A stretch of DNA of 64,000 bases from Ianthella basta (Eukaryota > Porifera > Demospongiae > Verongiida > Ianthellidae), in contig OZ025871.1 in the NCBI GenBank assembly GCA_964019415.1, positions 3,576,129 through 3,640,128 on the forward strand, given 5' to 3'. The first letter of the stretch is position 1; each line of letters starts with the position of its first letter. This document shows, in pieces, positions 23,001 through 34,600 of this stretch. Position numbers and translations under genes: made by a program. The notes beneath the pieces were generated by a model. The model searched no databases, had not been told where the DNA came from, and saw only the letters and a list, made by a program, of their open reading frames with translations.

Positions 23001-26000
23001 ACATCAGATGCCTGGGAATGAAAGAGGATGCCGGAGTGATGGAGGGGAAATCCTTTGTTTGCTATTTTTGCTTGTCTGCTTGTCTGGTGCAATTGCGCAA
23101 AGAAGTAGGGGGGTTGAGGGAAGAAATGAGCATGATGAAGAGTGAAATGGATGAAATGAGAGTGGAGAATGAGAGATTGAGAGGCCTGGGCTTAGGAGGG
23201 TCCCAGAGAGAGGAGGTGTTGGAGTGTATGACACAGAGTGAAGGGGTGACAGGTGATAAGGTGGAAAAGATGGTAGTGTCAGATGAGCGAGAGAAACAGG
23301 CAACATGCCTACAGAGATCTGGTCAGGAAAGTAGTGAGAGGCAAAATGACTGTGGGGGGAACAGTCCAAAGAGTGTAGGAAGGGAGAAGTCAGCCAAATA
23401 TGTTTCAGGGGTGCGAAAAGTGTGGGGAACCCGGAAGAGAGAGTCCTGCAATGAAATTGCGAAGGAGATGGTCAGGGTAGTGGGGAAGATGTCTTCTAGG
23501 TTCTTCATTAGTAAGCACGTGGGTCAGTGGAAGGAAAAGAAGGTGTGGTGGTTTGTTGTGAAAGCCCAAGAGAGAGATCTATTGACATTGGATGAGCAGT
23601 GGAAGCATAAGTATTGGCGGTGGCAGAAAGTTGGAAGAGGGGAGCGTGATTTTTTAGCGATGGAACCTGTGTCGGAGGGGCACAGGTGAAAGCTACTGGT
23701 GAGGTGGCAGGGGGAGGGGAAGAAGAGGGATTGTTTGCAGATGTTGGGACCAGAGGTGAGGGGAGGTTGAGTATGATGTGTTGGAATGTTTGTGGGTGGG
23801 GAAGAGGTGGTGGTGAAATGGAGAAAATGAGGGAAGGGCATGATATGAGGGCAAAGGTGATAGATTTCTACAAGCCAGATGTGGTGGCATTGGTGGAAAC
23901 TTGGTTGAGGGGAGAGGAGGAGATTGCTGTGGAAGGATATAGGTGGTTTGGGCGGAATAGAAGAAACCTCCATAGGAAGGCAGTGAGGGGTTCAGGTGGG
24001 GTTGGTCTGTTGGTTCGTGAAGAGGTGCTGGAGAAGTGGGCAGTGGAAGTCATAGACGCAGACATTGAGGATATTCTATGGGTGAAGTTAAGTCAAGGGA
24101 ATGAAGACACTCTGATATTGGCAGCATGCTACATCCCACCTGAGTCCTCAAGCCGGGGACAGGGGGCAGAGGAAACCCTCCAGCTGCTATCTGAACAGGT
24201 GGCAAAGTTTTGCTCACAGGGGCCTCTGATAATCTGTGGAGATTTCAACGCTAGATGTGGGGAACTTAATACAGACAGGGATGGCATCCCTCCTAGAAAA
24301 GTGATTGATGGGGTGAAGAACAGTCAAGGCGAAGCATTGGTGGACTTCCTCCGAAGTACAAGTATGACAGAGGTGAATGGGAGGAAGGGAAGGGATGCAT
24401 TCACTTGTGTCTCTGGCAAGGGATGTTCAGTGGTCGACTACTGCCTGGTCAGCAAGGAGAATTTCCATATCATTGAAAATTTCAAGGTGACAACCATGTC
24501 AGAGAGTGTGGAGGAGATGGATTGCAGAGGGGTGGTCACTAGAACACCTGACCACTCCCTTATGAGCTGGGAGGTTGCAACTGACTGGGTTAGTGGGATG
24601 GAAGAAGGCAAGGAGGAAGGTGAACTTAAAGATGGCATGGTAAAGCGGTACGCGGTCCCAGAGGGATACTTGGAAGGTGAGGTGGAGAGGGTGAGGTTGT
24701 TGACGGATAAAGTGGAAACAGCAGGGAATGACCAGGAAGTGATTGATGAAATATACGGAGAATTGACAGAGATGATGAGACAGGGATTGGTAGAGATGAA
24801 GGTGAAGAGAGGTAAAGGTGGGCAACCATGGTTCACCAAAGAGATTGCCAAACTGAGGAAGGCTTTCCACAGGGCAGAGAGAGAGTGGTTGGAGTGTAAT
24901 GGTAGTGATGCAAAGAGGGGGAAAAGGAGAGACTATGTTGAGAAGAGAAGGGAATATAAGAAAGCAGTGAGTAGAGCGAAGAGAAGTTTTGATGAAAGCA
25001 GACGAAATGAACTGGATAGAGTGATAAGAAATCCTAAGAAGTGGTGGAGAATGGCAAGAAAGCTGGGCTTGACAAACGGTAAAAAAAAGAGGAGTGACAT
25101 TGGTAAGGTATATGATGAGCTGGGTGTGGTGAGACAGGGTAAGGAAGCCGTAGGGGTATGGAAGAGATACTTTCAAAATGTGTTGAATGAGGGGGGAAGA
25201 TCAGAGGTTCAGGGAGATGAAGGGGGAGAAGAGGTAAATGGGGGGAATGAATTGTTAAATGAAGATGTGACAAGAGAAGAAGTGAAGCAGGCTTTGGACA
25301 CTTTGAAGCGGAAAGCAGCCCCTGGGAGTGATAGGCTAACGGCTGAAATGGTATGCAGTGATGTCCTGGTGGATTTTTGGTGTAGCCTCTTCAGTTGGTG
25401 CTGGAAGAATGGGATGGTTCCCTCGGAATGGCGAAGAAGCACCGTGGTCCCCATACCAAAGAGGAGTAGAAGTGGGGTATGCAAGACAGAGGATTTCCGG
25501 GGCATTTCATTACTGCCAGTTGCTTATAAGGCGATGTGCAGTATTGCTCAGAATAGGTTGGTGCATGTAGTTGAAGAAAGGAAGCTGGTGGCAGAGGAGC
25601 AGGGAGGGTTTAGAAAAGGAAGAGGGTGCAGAGATCAGTTAATGACTTTGGTATTATTGGGGCAGGTGAAAGCAGTGACAAAGACAGGGATGTTTGCCAG
25701 TTTTATTGACTTTAAGAAGGCATATGACAGGGTGGACAGAGGGAAGTTGTGGAGGTGTTTAGAGGGAATGGGGTTAGGAGGTCGCCTCTCAGCTTTCCTA
25801 AAGGCAGTTTATGAGGATGTGAGTTGTGAAGTGAAGGTGGGAGAGGGACGAAGTGAACCTTTCAAAGTAACATGTGGGTTGAGACAGGGATGCATCCTTT
25901 CGCCACTGTTATTCTCCTTGTATATCAATTCACTGATAACTAAGCTGAAAGAGGCAGGAGTGGGGGTAAAGTGCAGGGGTCAGCTAATCTCAGTGTTGTT

Positions 26001-29000
26001 GTATGCAGATGACGCAGTGATTCTTGCAGAGGATGAAAAATCTATGAAGCATGGGTTGAACACATTAGTAGAATGGTGTAATGAATGGTCAGTTGAAGTG
26101 AATGTGGAAAAATGCGGGGTAATGCATGTGAGAAGGACAGGTATGAAAAGGACGGAGGAGAAGTTTGATGTTGGAGGTGAAGAGATTGCAGTGGTGCAGG
26201 AGTACAAGTATCTTGGGTGTGTGATTGATGAGCACCTGCAAGGTACGAGAATGGTGGAGGAGAGAGGAAAGGCGGGAGCAAGAGCACTAAGTGACTGGCT
26301 CAGAAGGTGCAGGGCCACTGTGGGGGAAGTGAGAGGAGCTACCTTTGTGAGGCTGATGGAATCTCTCGTTGAGTCTGTGCTATTGTATGGGGCAGAGGTA
26401 TGGGGTTGTGGAGCACAACTCGGGCCAGTTGAAAATGTGCAGATGCGGGCGGCAAGAATCTTTTTAGGGGTGGGGAGACTACACCCTTTGGTCTCCCTGC
26501 AATTTGAGATGAACATGCTACCAATGAAATGGGTGGCAATGAAGAGAAGTATTGAGTTCTGGGTACAGGTAATGAGGATGACTGATGGCAGGTTATTGAA
26601 AGTTGTGATGCTTGAAGCCTTGGAAGTAGGGTGTAAAGTACGGTGGGTGAAAGAGCTACAACAAAGTTTGGTGAGGTTCAAATGGAAGGGGTTAGATGCT
26701 GAGGCCGTGAGTGGGTTGACATTGAAAGAAGTAAAGCAGGTGTTGAAGGACATAGCATGGAGGGAAGTGAGAGAAGTATGGAGGGAAGCAGCTAGGGAAC
26801 GGCCAAAGCTGGAAGTGATTGGGAGTTTAATGGATGCTGAATGCAAGGCGCGGTGTGTGGAGATAGAGTGTAAGATGCAAAGGAAGATGATGGTGAAACT
26901 ACGAGGGGGAACAGCAGAATTAAGGGTAGAAACTGGCAGATGGTGTGGGTTAAGTAGGGGCGAACGACTTTGTAAGAACTGTGACAGTGGTGAAGTGGAA
27001 GATGTCAAGCACTTTGTGTGCCGGTGTGTATTTGTGGCAGAAGAGAGGAGAGAAATGGCAAGGCTGATGAATGAGATAGTGGTGGGATGGGAGAGCATGA
27101 AGGATGATGACAGGGTGATATGGGTACTGGAGGAGGCATGCAAAGATGGAAGAGTGCGGAAGGCGCTGCAGAGGATGTGGCAGAAAAGGACAAGCTGCCC
27201 TTAAAGAACTATGCCCATTGTGATTCTTTTGACACTGTTACATTTAATTATATTATAGTGCTGCATGGGGCTGACACCCTAGTGTTTGTATTATACAACA
27301 CGGTGCACTTAAATAATAATATATCAATATATCATATAGAGAGATGGACAGGTTTCACCGTACTCACAAATGGTAAAAGCCTTTCAGGAGACAGTCTGTG
27401 CATGTGCAGTGCTAGTGCATAGACACAGCCATCTATACAGTGGAGCTATAATGAAATGAAGTGCTAGACAGCTACATAGCTACATGATGCATTGCTATAG
27501 GTTCTTCCACCGCTGAGGGCACTAGACAGATGATACCGTACAACTATGAATGCGTACCATCTGTTGCTGTTACAGTGGACACTGAGCCACTGTAAGGTCC
27601 CATTCCAATTGAGTTCCTCACAGCAACTTGGAATGAATAGGCAGTGTAGGGCTCCAGGCTGGTGAACTCGTACCGTGTCCTTGTGTCCCCGGTGGTGACC
27701 CTGGTCGGGGAGCCCCTGTTGTTAGCAAGGCCATAGGAGATCACATAGTCCAATGGCACTCCATTGATGGCATTAGTGGGAGGAGGGGACCATTGTAAGT
27801 GGATGGTAGTGGAGCCAATGGTGACAGCACGTACGTTAATAGGAGCACCAGTGGGTACTACAGGTATGTACACAGAGAGAGAGAGAGAGAGAGAATACAT
27901 GTGCATACATACTGTACATACAGTACATGTACAGTACTTGACATCAGATATGGATATATACACATAAACTGCTTCACGGTTAGATGACTAATTAAGTTTC
28001 CTTTGAAACTGATACACAAATGAACACACTTTAACAGACCAGTATGTATACCTGCATCATCAGTTACTATATAGTACATAGCATCCTAGGCCACTTGTGG
28101 TGAGTAGATAATATGACATGACACCTACTGTACCCATTCCAAGACCTACCAGCTTCTGCTGTGACTACTACTGTAGGTGGAGAGTAGGGGCCGTCCCCTC
28201 TCTGGCTGCGGGCTGCCACCTTGCAGCTGTACTGGGTGTATGCAGCAAGTCCAGCCACTGTAGCACCAGAGCTACTGGAGGAAGCTGTCACTGAAACTGG
28301 TGAGCCCGACACAGACGGAGTGCATGTGATTCTGTATCCAGTGATGGGGCCATTTTGGAGGTGGAGTTGTGGTGGAGACCATGTTACACGAACACTGCTG
28401 GAGCTGCTTGGGTAAGCTGTCACACTTTGTGGGGGTCCAGTGGGAGCTGCAGCATTGTGTTGAGGAATAGATGAAGTGCAGTGCTAGTCACTCGTTCATA
28501 CAAGTACACTGCATGTACAGAATATAACATTCCGATGTATGTACAGTACATATGAATCATCATCATCAGAAGACAAGTCATGCCAGCAACAAACTGGTGC
28601 AGTCTGACCATCCTTCAGCCACCGCTTCCCCTGCATGGGCATACTGCTCTATATTTAAGCTCTGAGCTCTGAACTGATCAACTGGAGTGAGCCATTGTGC
28701 CTAGCAATCACCAGATACACCAGTTGGTAGTATGGTACATAAATGAGGACGTTGTATGCCATCTGTACATCACCATATGTCCAGATCAGCATACAATTAA
28801 GGTTAGAATGGTCATATCTGCCAGTTGCAGTCACAGTCTGATCTGGTCTGAGGCTGGCTGTGGACTAGAGCCCCATGCAGGTTGACTAAGCTAAACACAT
28901 TAGCAGCATGTAGTACATTCTATTGGGCAAGTTGTACCGAAAACAGATCATGATGCATATGACACATGACAGCATAACGTCTGTCATCATTGTGACAACT

Positions 29001-31565
29001 GACGGCAAACAAGTTAAATATCAAAAGGGGTGAATTCATGTGTTAAATGGCTGCATAAACGAACCTTGAGCATATGTGGTGACACGAGTAGATCTGGATG
29101 GTCCATTCCTAGATCCTATGTACGCATTGACTGTGACCATGTACTGAACACCTTCTTCCAGCCCTCGTATGGTGTAAGAGCTGGTATACCTGGAGACCCT
29201 TACACCCCCTGCATCTGAGATGCCCTGAGGGCTGACAGCTCTGTATTGGATAACGTACCCTCCACTGCTGGTAAGGGAAGATGAACTGGCACTGTATCTC
29301 CAGGTTACATGGACAGAGGTAGCACTAGATGCTGAGCCAGTCAGTGATATCAGTGCCTGAGGGTCTGTAGTAACAAGGACAGCAGTGTATAGCGTAATAA
29401 CAAGATGCGGTGCAATGCACTGATAGTTGTTACGTATGTACACTGTATATAATCCCCACAACCTTTACACAATGCATAGGTATAACATGTATACAGTACA
29501 GTATACAGTGTACACATTCTGCTACGCACAATACAGATTCCATGTACAAAGAGTAGCGAGAATGAACTGATTATTTGTACAGAGAGCATGCACAGCCTGC
29601 TGTCTGATAGCTTAACAGTGCTCATGATGAGAAACAACACTCCCTCAGCCTAATGCTGGTCTCACTGAGTCAACTCTGTATATTCTACTAAACTGACAGC
29701 ACTAAGTCTTACGTATGCACTTATACGTGGGTCTTATCGACATTATGCAAATCAAATAGGTGATATAGATTGTTATGTACAAAGCTGCATGCACAAGATG
29801 GGATGGGATGTGCATCCCATGCATGTACTGATAGCATACCTCCAGGTATGGTTCTTGCAGAGACAAAGTCACTGTAAGGTCCAAAGTGTGAGGCAGAAAC
29901 TCGCAGGGCCACTCTGAAGTAGTAGGTGGTGTAGGGTGCCAAGCTGCTGATGGTGGTGGAGGTACTAGCAGCTGTAGTTGATACAAATATGCTCTGCAAA
30001 GCAGAAGTGCTAGTGCTAGTCCCGAACTGAACTCTGTAGCCTATGATAAAGGTTTGGTACTTCAGCTGCCATGGCATCTGCCAAGCAAGGGCTATAGACA
30101 AGTCTGAAGAAGAAGCCCTGACTGAGGTGATGGTAGGCTTTGGTCCTGTATCAATGAATCAAACAGCAAGGGCACATCTCACACTGTGCACTGGTGACCA
30201 TACTCCTACACACATACGTACGGTACATACATTGGATCACTACACAGTGGTTGGATAACAAGCAGTTACTAAGGAGATCCCATGTGGAGTCCACAGAATG
30301 GTATGTGGAAGGCTAGTGAATACAACTGCTGCACAAGCAATATACAGTGATGCAGCCCCCACAAGTTTGGTTATCAACACGTCAAGAATGTAACAAGCCA
30401 TGTTACTGAACAATTTGACACCTCTGAACAGACACTATGGCTCTGTGTGATAAGGAATAAAACTAGACACTCACAACACACACAACACAACACAAGACAC
30501 AACACAACCTCACTGACCACCTTACATGACACAGTGTCATGTGCTACACAGACCACTCCACCACCATACCACACTGCCATACAGTACAAATGACTGTGTG
30601 TACAACATACAGTAAGCACAATAATGTTAGGCATTCACTCTACAACAGTCCATTTAGTGTGAAATGTGTGCTCATCTACAGTAGATAGTGTAGAAAGTTC
30701 AGAATGCATGCAATTGGGTAGAATATACTCTCTGTAGACACTTTCAGGCTTTGCTCACACTTAAACCCTATACCACATTATCTTGTTCACTGTACTACAT
30801 ACCAAGTTGCACTGAGTCAGAGCATAGACACATTTGTGTGTGACTACAGTCGGAGTCAATCCTGATCCGTGCACATTGCATGAGCATGGCTGGTATACGT
30901 ATATACAGGCTAATACATCTTTTGTACATGTATTATGTTAGATGTTGAGTTGGTTGTTAAACAGGCTAGCTTGTGTCAACCGCAGGTTACTAGAGATATG
31001 TATCTTTCCCAAGGTGAAATTGAACTGTTGTCCAATACAAACTCAACACTTCAAGGGGGAACTTTTGAAGCTCAGCATTGAAAACTATGTACTCAGTTCA
31101 CGTTCTATAATACAGGTTACAACCCATTACAGGCAGCCTAACAGGAAACCTTATACAAAAACACACATACTGACTAAACTGGTTATTACCAGCTAAACAT
31201 ACACCATAAAAATCAATTTTACATTCACGCATTGAAGCAATACACACCAGTACAAAGTTCTCCATTCCAGTCATCACACTCATACAGCAATGCTGCTTAG
31301 CAACAGTTTTGGCTAAGGACTGCATGAGTGTGGTCAGTAGGAGCAAACACATTTGTAGTTTTTTAAGCATGACTTTATAACACTTACTAATGAGCTGTGT
31401 AATTGATGAGTTGGAGTGGTATATAGTTTGTCTATAGGTAGAGGTACATTTTCTCTGCATCTATGTACAGTACTGTGTGCCTCTGGCTATCCACTAATAC
31501 AAAATGTTGTGTACACTTGTACTCAGTACACTCAGTGATTGGGAATGCTAGTTGTGCTGGTACAT

Positions 31566-31612
<47 letters not shown>

Positions 31613-31628
31613 ATACGTGCGTGCGTGC

Positions 31629-31666
<38 letters not shown>

Positions 31667-34600
31667 ATGCGGGGTCACCCAAAAACATGCATCAGGGATG
31701 TAAGAACACTGAACAATACTAATATAACATTCCAACATGCGTACCTTCACAAATAACACCTGCATCTTCACTGTGACCACAGTTGTGTGAGAATAGCCCA
31801 AGATGTGGGCAGAAAATTAGTGAAATCTCATTCCCAGAGCAGGCCAGGTCATCAAAGGCGATGCTTCCGCTGCCTGGACCAAAGTAGCGCGTAGCTGTTG
31901 CATCCCCATAGCCAAGTTGGTTGCACACTACATTGCCATCAGTAGTACTGAAGTGGTCATCACACACAGTGGCCCAGATGCCCTGTACGTAATACTCCAC
32001 CCGACCACTGAATGGATTGCCGCCTCCACCGACCAGACGAATCTGCAGGGCAGCTGAATGCAAAAGTGTGGGATGTGGGTGTGTATATACGTACATATGG
32101 GTGGGCAATATTGTGGTTGTGTGTCAGAAAAGTGGGGGAAGGTGGTGGAAAGGAGGAGAAAGGGATTATTCTCTAGGCAAGCTAGACTATATGCATTAGT
32201 ACAATGGATGGTGTATAAGGAAGTACCACAGTCAGTTACAATACAATGGGTGTCTTCAATTGTTAGTGACCCAATAGTACTGCAGGATGAAAGTAATGTA
32301 AAGAAGACTGGAGTACATAAACCAAGCATTCTGTTAGCTGCCTCTTTGCCAAAAGTAGCCCAATACATGAATCAGCCTCAAATAAGTAGCCTTAGGACAT
32401 ACGTACATACTACACATGATAGTCCATCAAATTAATAGGAATTTCTGAAAGTACGCCACCTTTCTTGCTTCTCTGGCCCTGGCCAATGTATGCATGCATG
32501 CTCATGATCTGATGGAGCTTCCCCTCTATAAGGATAGCATTCTTCTCAAGTATGAGAGTCTCCCATGCTATAATGACAGGGTCAGGCCAACAACGAAGAA
32601 CAGTATCGAATTGCAATCTTGATGGGATAGGATCACTAACTACAGTACAGTATATGCAGTTTAACAGCTGAAGAAGGCATTCTGGGCCGAAACGTTCTGT
32701 TCACTGACTTTATGCTATGTGAATTGCTCATTAATTCCCTCCCACTTGAAGTACAGCATAGTTATGTATAACGAGAACAAATAACAGTGCCATCTCATTG
32801 GTCAGGGCAGCAGCAGCCATGGAAGAACTCAAAGGACTACACACTGTATATTCACAGGCAGCAATACACCCACCATGTACATGCCCACATTACATACTCT
32901 GCTACATAGGCTGGCCTACTGCTACTCAGTGAGAGAGTTTGTTAAAATTTCTGCCCAGGCAAATACACCGAAACTGCCTGTGGTCAGAGGGGACTCATGA
33001 CATCACCTAGGGGTTTAACTAAATTTATGTTGCAACTCAATTAGCTGATTCAGCAGTGACCTCAAATCACACACACACACACCAATACAACCAGCAGTGT
33101 ACCATGGGTACAGACACACATGCATCCCACATACTGTACACTGTAGTGTACCCAATTTTACAAAGCAGTTTCAAGCACTACTATCATCGCATACCAACTA
33201 CAGTATATACCACCTTACCCACTCAGAACATGCAGACACAGATCCTGGACTTTCCAAGAGGCTCTGGAAAGCTACAGCAACACATCCAACTCAGCATACT
33301 TGAGGCCACAAAAATGTCTATATACTAATCAGTTAAAGGTGAAGCCATTCCATACAAGCTAGGTAGGTTTCATAGGCACCTTGGCTTTAAAACACAGAAT
33401 AGAGACTGTATCCATGACAACAGATGTACACCCACTAGCAACCATGGCAATCGGGTCCCTGAGAGAGAATCCTGCTCAGCTATCCAGTTAGGGCTTCTCC
33501 TCCACATTCATACCAATATGATAACATCTGTGTACATAGCTACAGAGCAGGGCTATTACTAGTACTTAACTCTTCACTTATGTGGACATGAGCACAGTAC
33601 ATTATACTCAGGCTTGAGCCATTAGTATTGTACAAGGATAGCATACGGCATTGGCTAAGACAATTGCATTTCGTATGTGCTGTCCTCATTCTATTACTGT
33701 GCAGTGTCCATAGCTGCTGCTCAGTGTCTGTGGTCAAAGGTATATGCCCACATTTTTACAACCTTCCTCCCACCATTAGTATGCTACGTACTGAATTACA
33801 TAACATACAGCATGTGTGTGACATTGGCTGATTTACAGTGCAGAGGTGCTGGCTCACTCACAGTTGCATATTACTCCAACATCTTCATGGTGCCCACAAT
33901 TGTGAACACCCCATGTGCTGCGGGAGCAATTGGCCAACCATGTTTCTGTGCCTGTGCATTGCACATCATCCAACCAAATTCGACCAGAACCATGGCCAAA
34001 CTCAGATGTCACCCTTCTCTGGCCTGCAAACCCCAGCTGCATGCACGCTACTTTTGCATCATTGCTGCCAAACAGGTCGTCGCATACAGTGCCCCATTGC
34101 CCACTGTAATAGACCTCCAATCGACCACTGCTTTCACTTGAGCCACCCGCCAGCCTGAGCACCTGACTTGCAATGCTTCCTGAAGCAGGAATGACAAAAC
34201 ATGCAAATGTAAAGATATAGCCATACAGTACAGAGTTAGGAGGCAGCTCATTAGGACAGTAAAAGTGTATGTATGTTCAGCATGCCCACCTGTTCCACGG
34301 CAGCAGTAAGAGGCAGTTTGATAAGCTGTGTAGGCTTCTGATCGGTACACAGTACGATAGCTGTGGGAAGACAAGCTGCTTCTGCATGCAAGTGGTTGAG
34401 CATTGTACAGTCATATTTCAAGGAATTGCCAGTCTGCTTCTATTAGCAAAAGCACAGGGTGGGAGTAAAATGCAATTCATGGGGCTGCCCCCCCTCCCCC
34501 TCCCCCGCCCCCCAGTGGAGCATGTCAACAGGAATGCAGAGGGATGGCGCATACAATGGAAGTCAGTGTATGGACCCACAACTCTGTACCCACATGCAAT

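Larger units (their letters stand above)
22550..27330 (+). mobile_element. Non-LTR retrotransposon (LINE), apparently full length, in a gene B intron
   Basis: About 4.8 kb absent from the matching intron of gene C, where the empty site reads GTTATATTGGCCTATATAGA. It begins just before GATTAAGATGGCGGCC, carries two long open frames that overlap by 4 bases, and ends in an AT-rich tail without poly(A). ORF1 with a PHD finger and ORF2 with APE endonuclease plus reverse transcriptase suggest the CR1/L2/Rex1-like group. It lies antisense to gene B. No clear target duplication was found. Both frames are free of stops, so it is young and may be functional. Confidence 0.93.

Noticed and set aside
23004-24851. 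Multiple minus-strand frames over the LINE
   Set aside because: Shadows of ORF1 and ORF2.
25980-27143. 387-codon open frame on the minus strand
   Set aside because: It lies wholly antisense to the LINE reverse transcriptase and has the low-complexity Ser/Thr/Leu composition of a shadow frame.
30374-30634. Minus-strand 86-codon frame and its copy at 55397-55681
   Set aside because: Changed by indels between the copies; no splice context; intronic.
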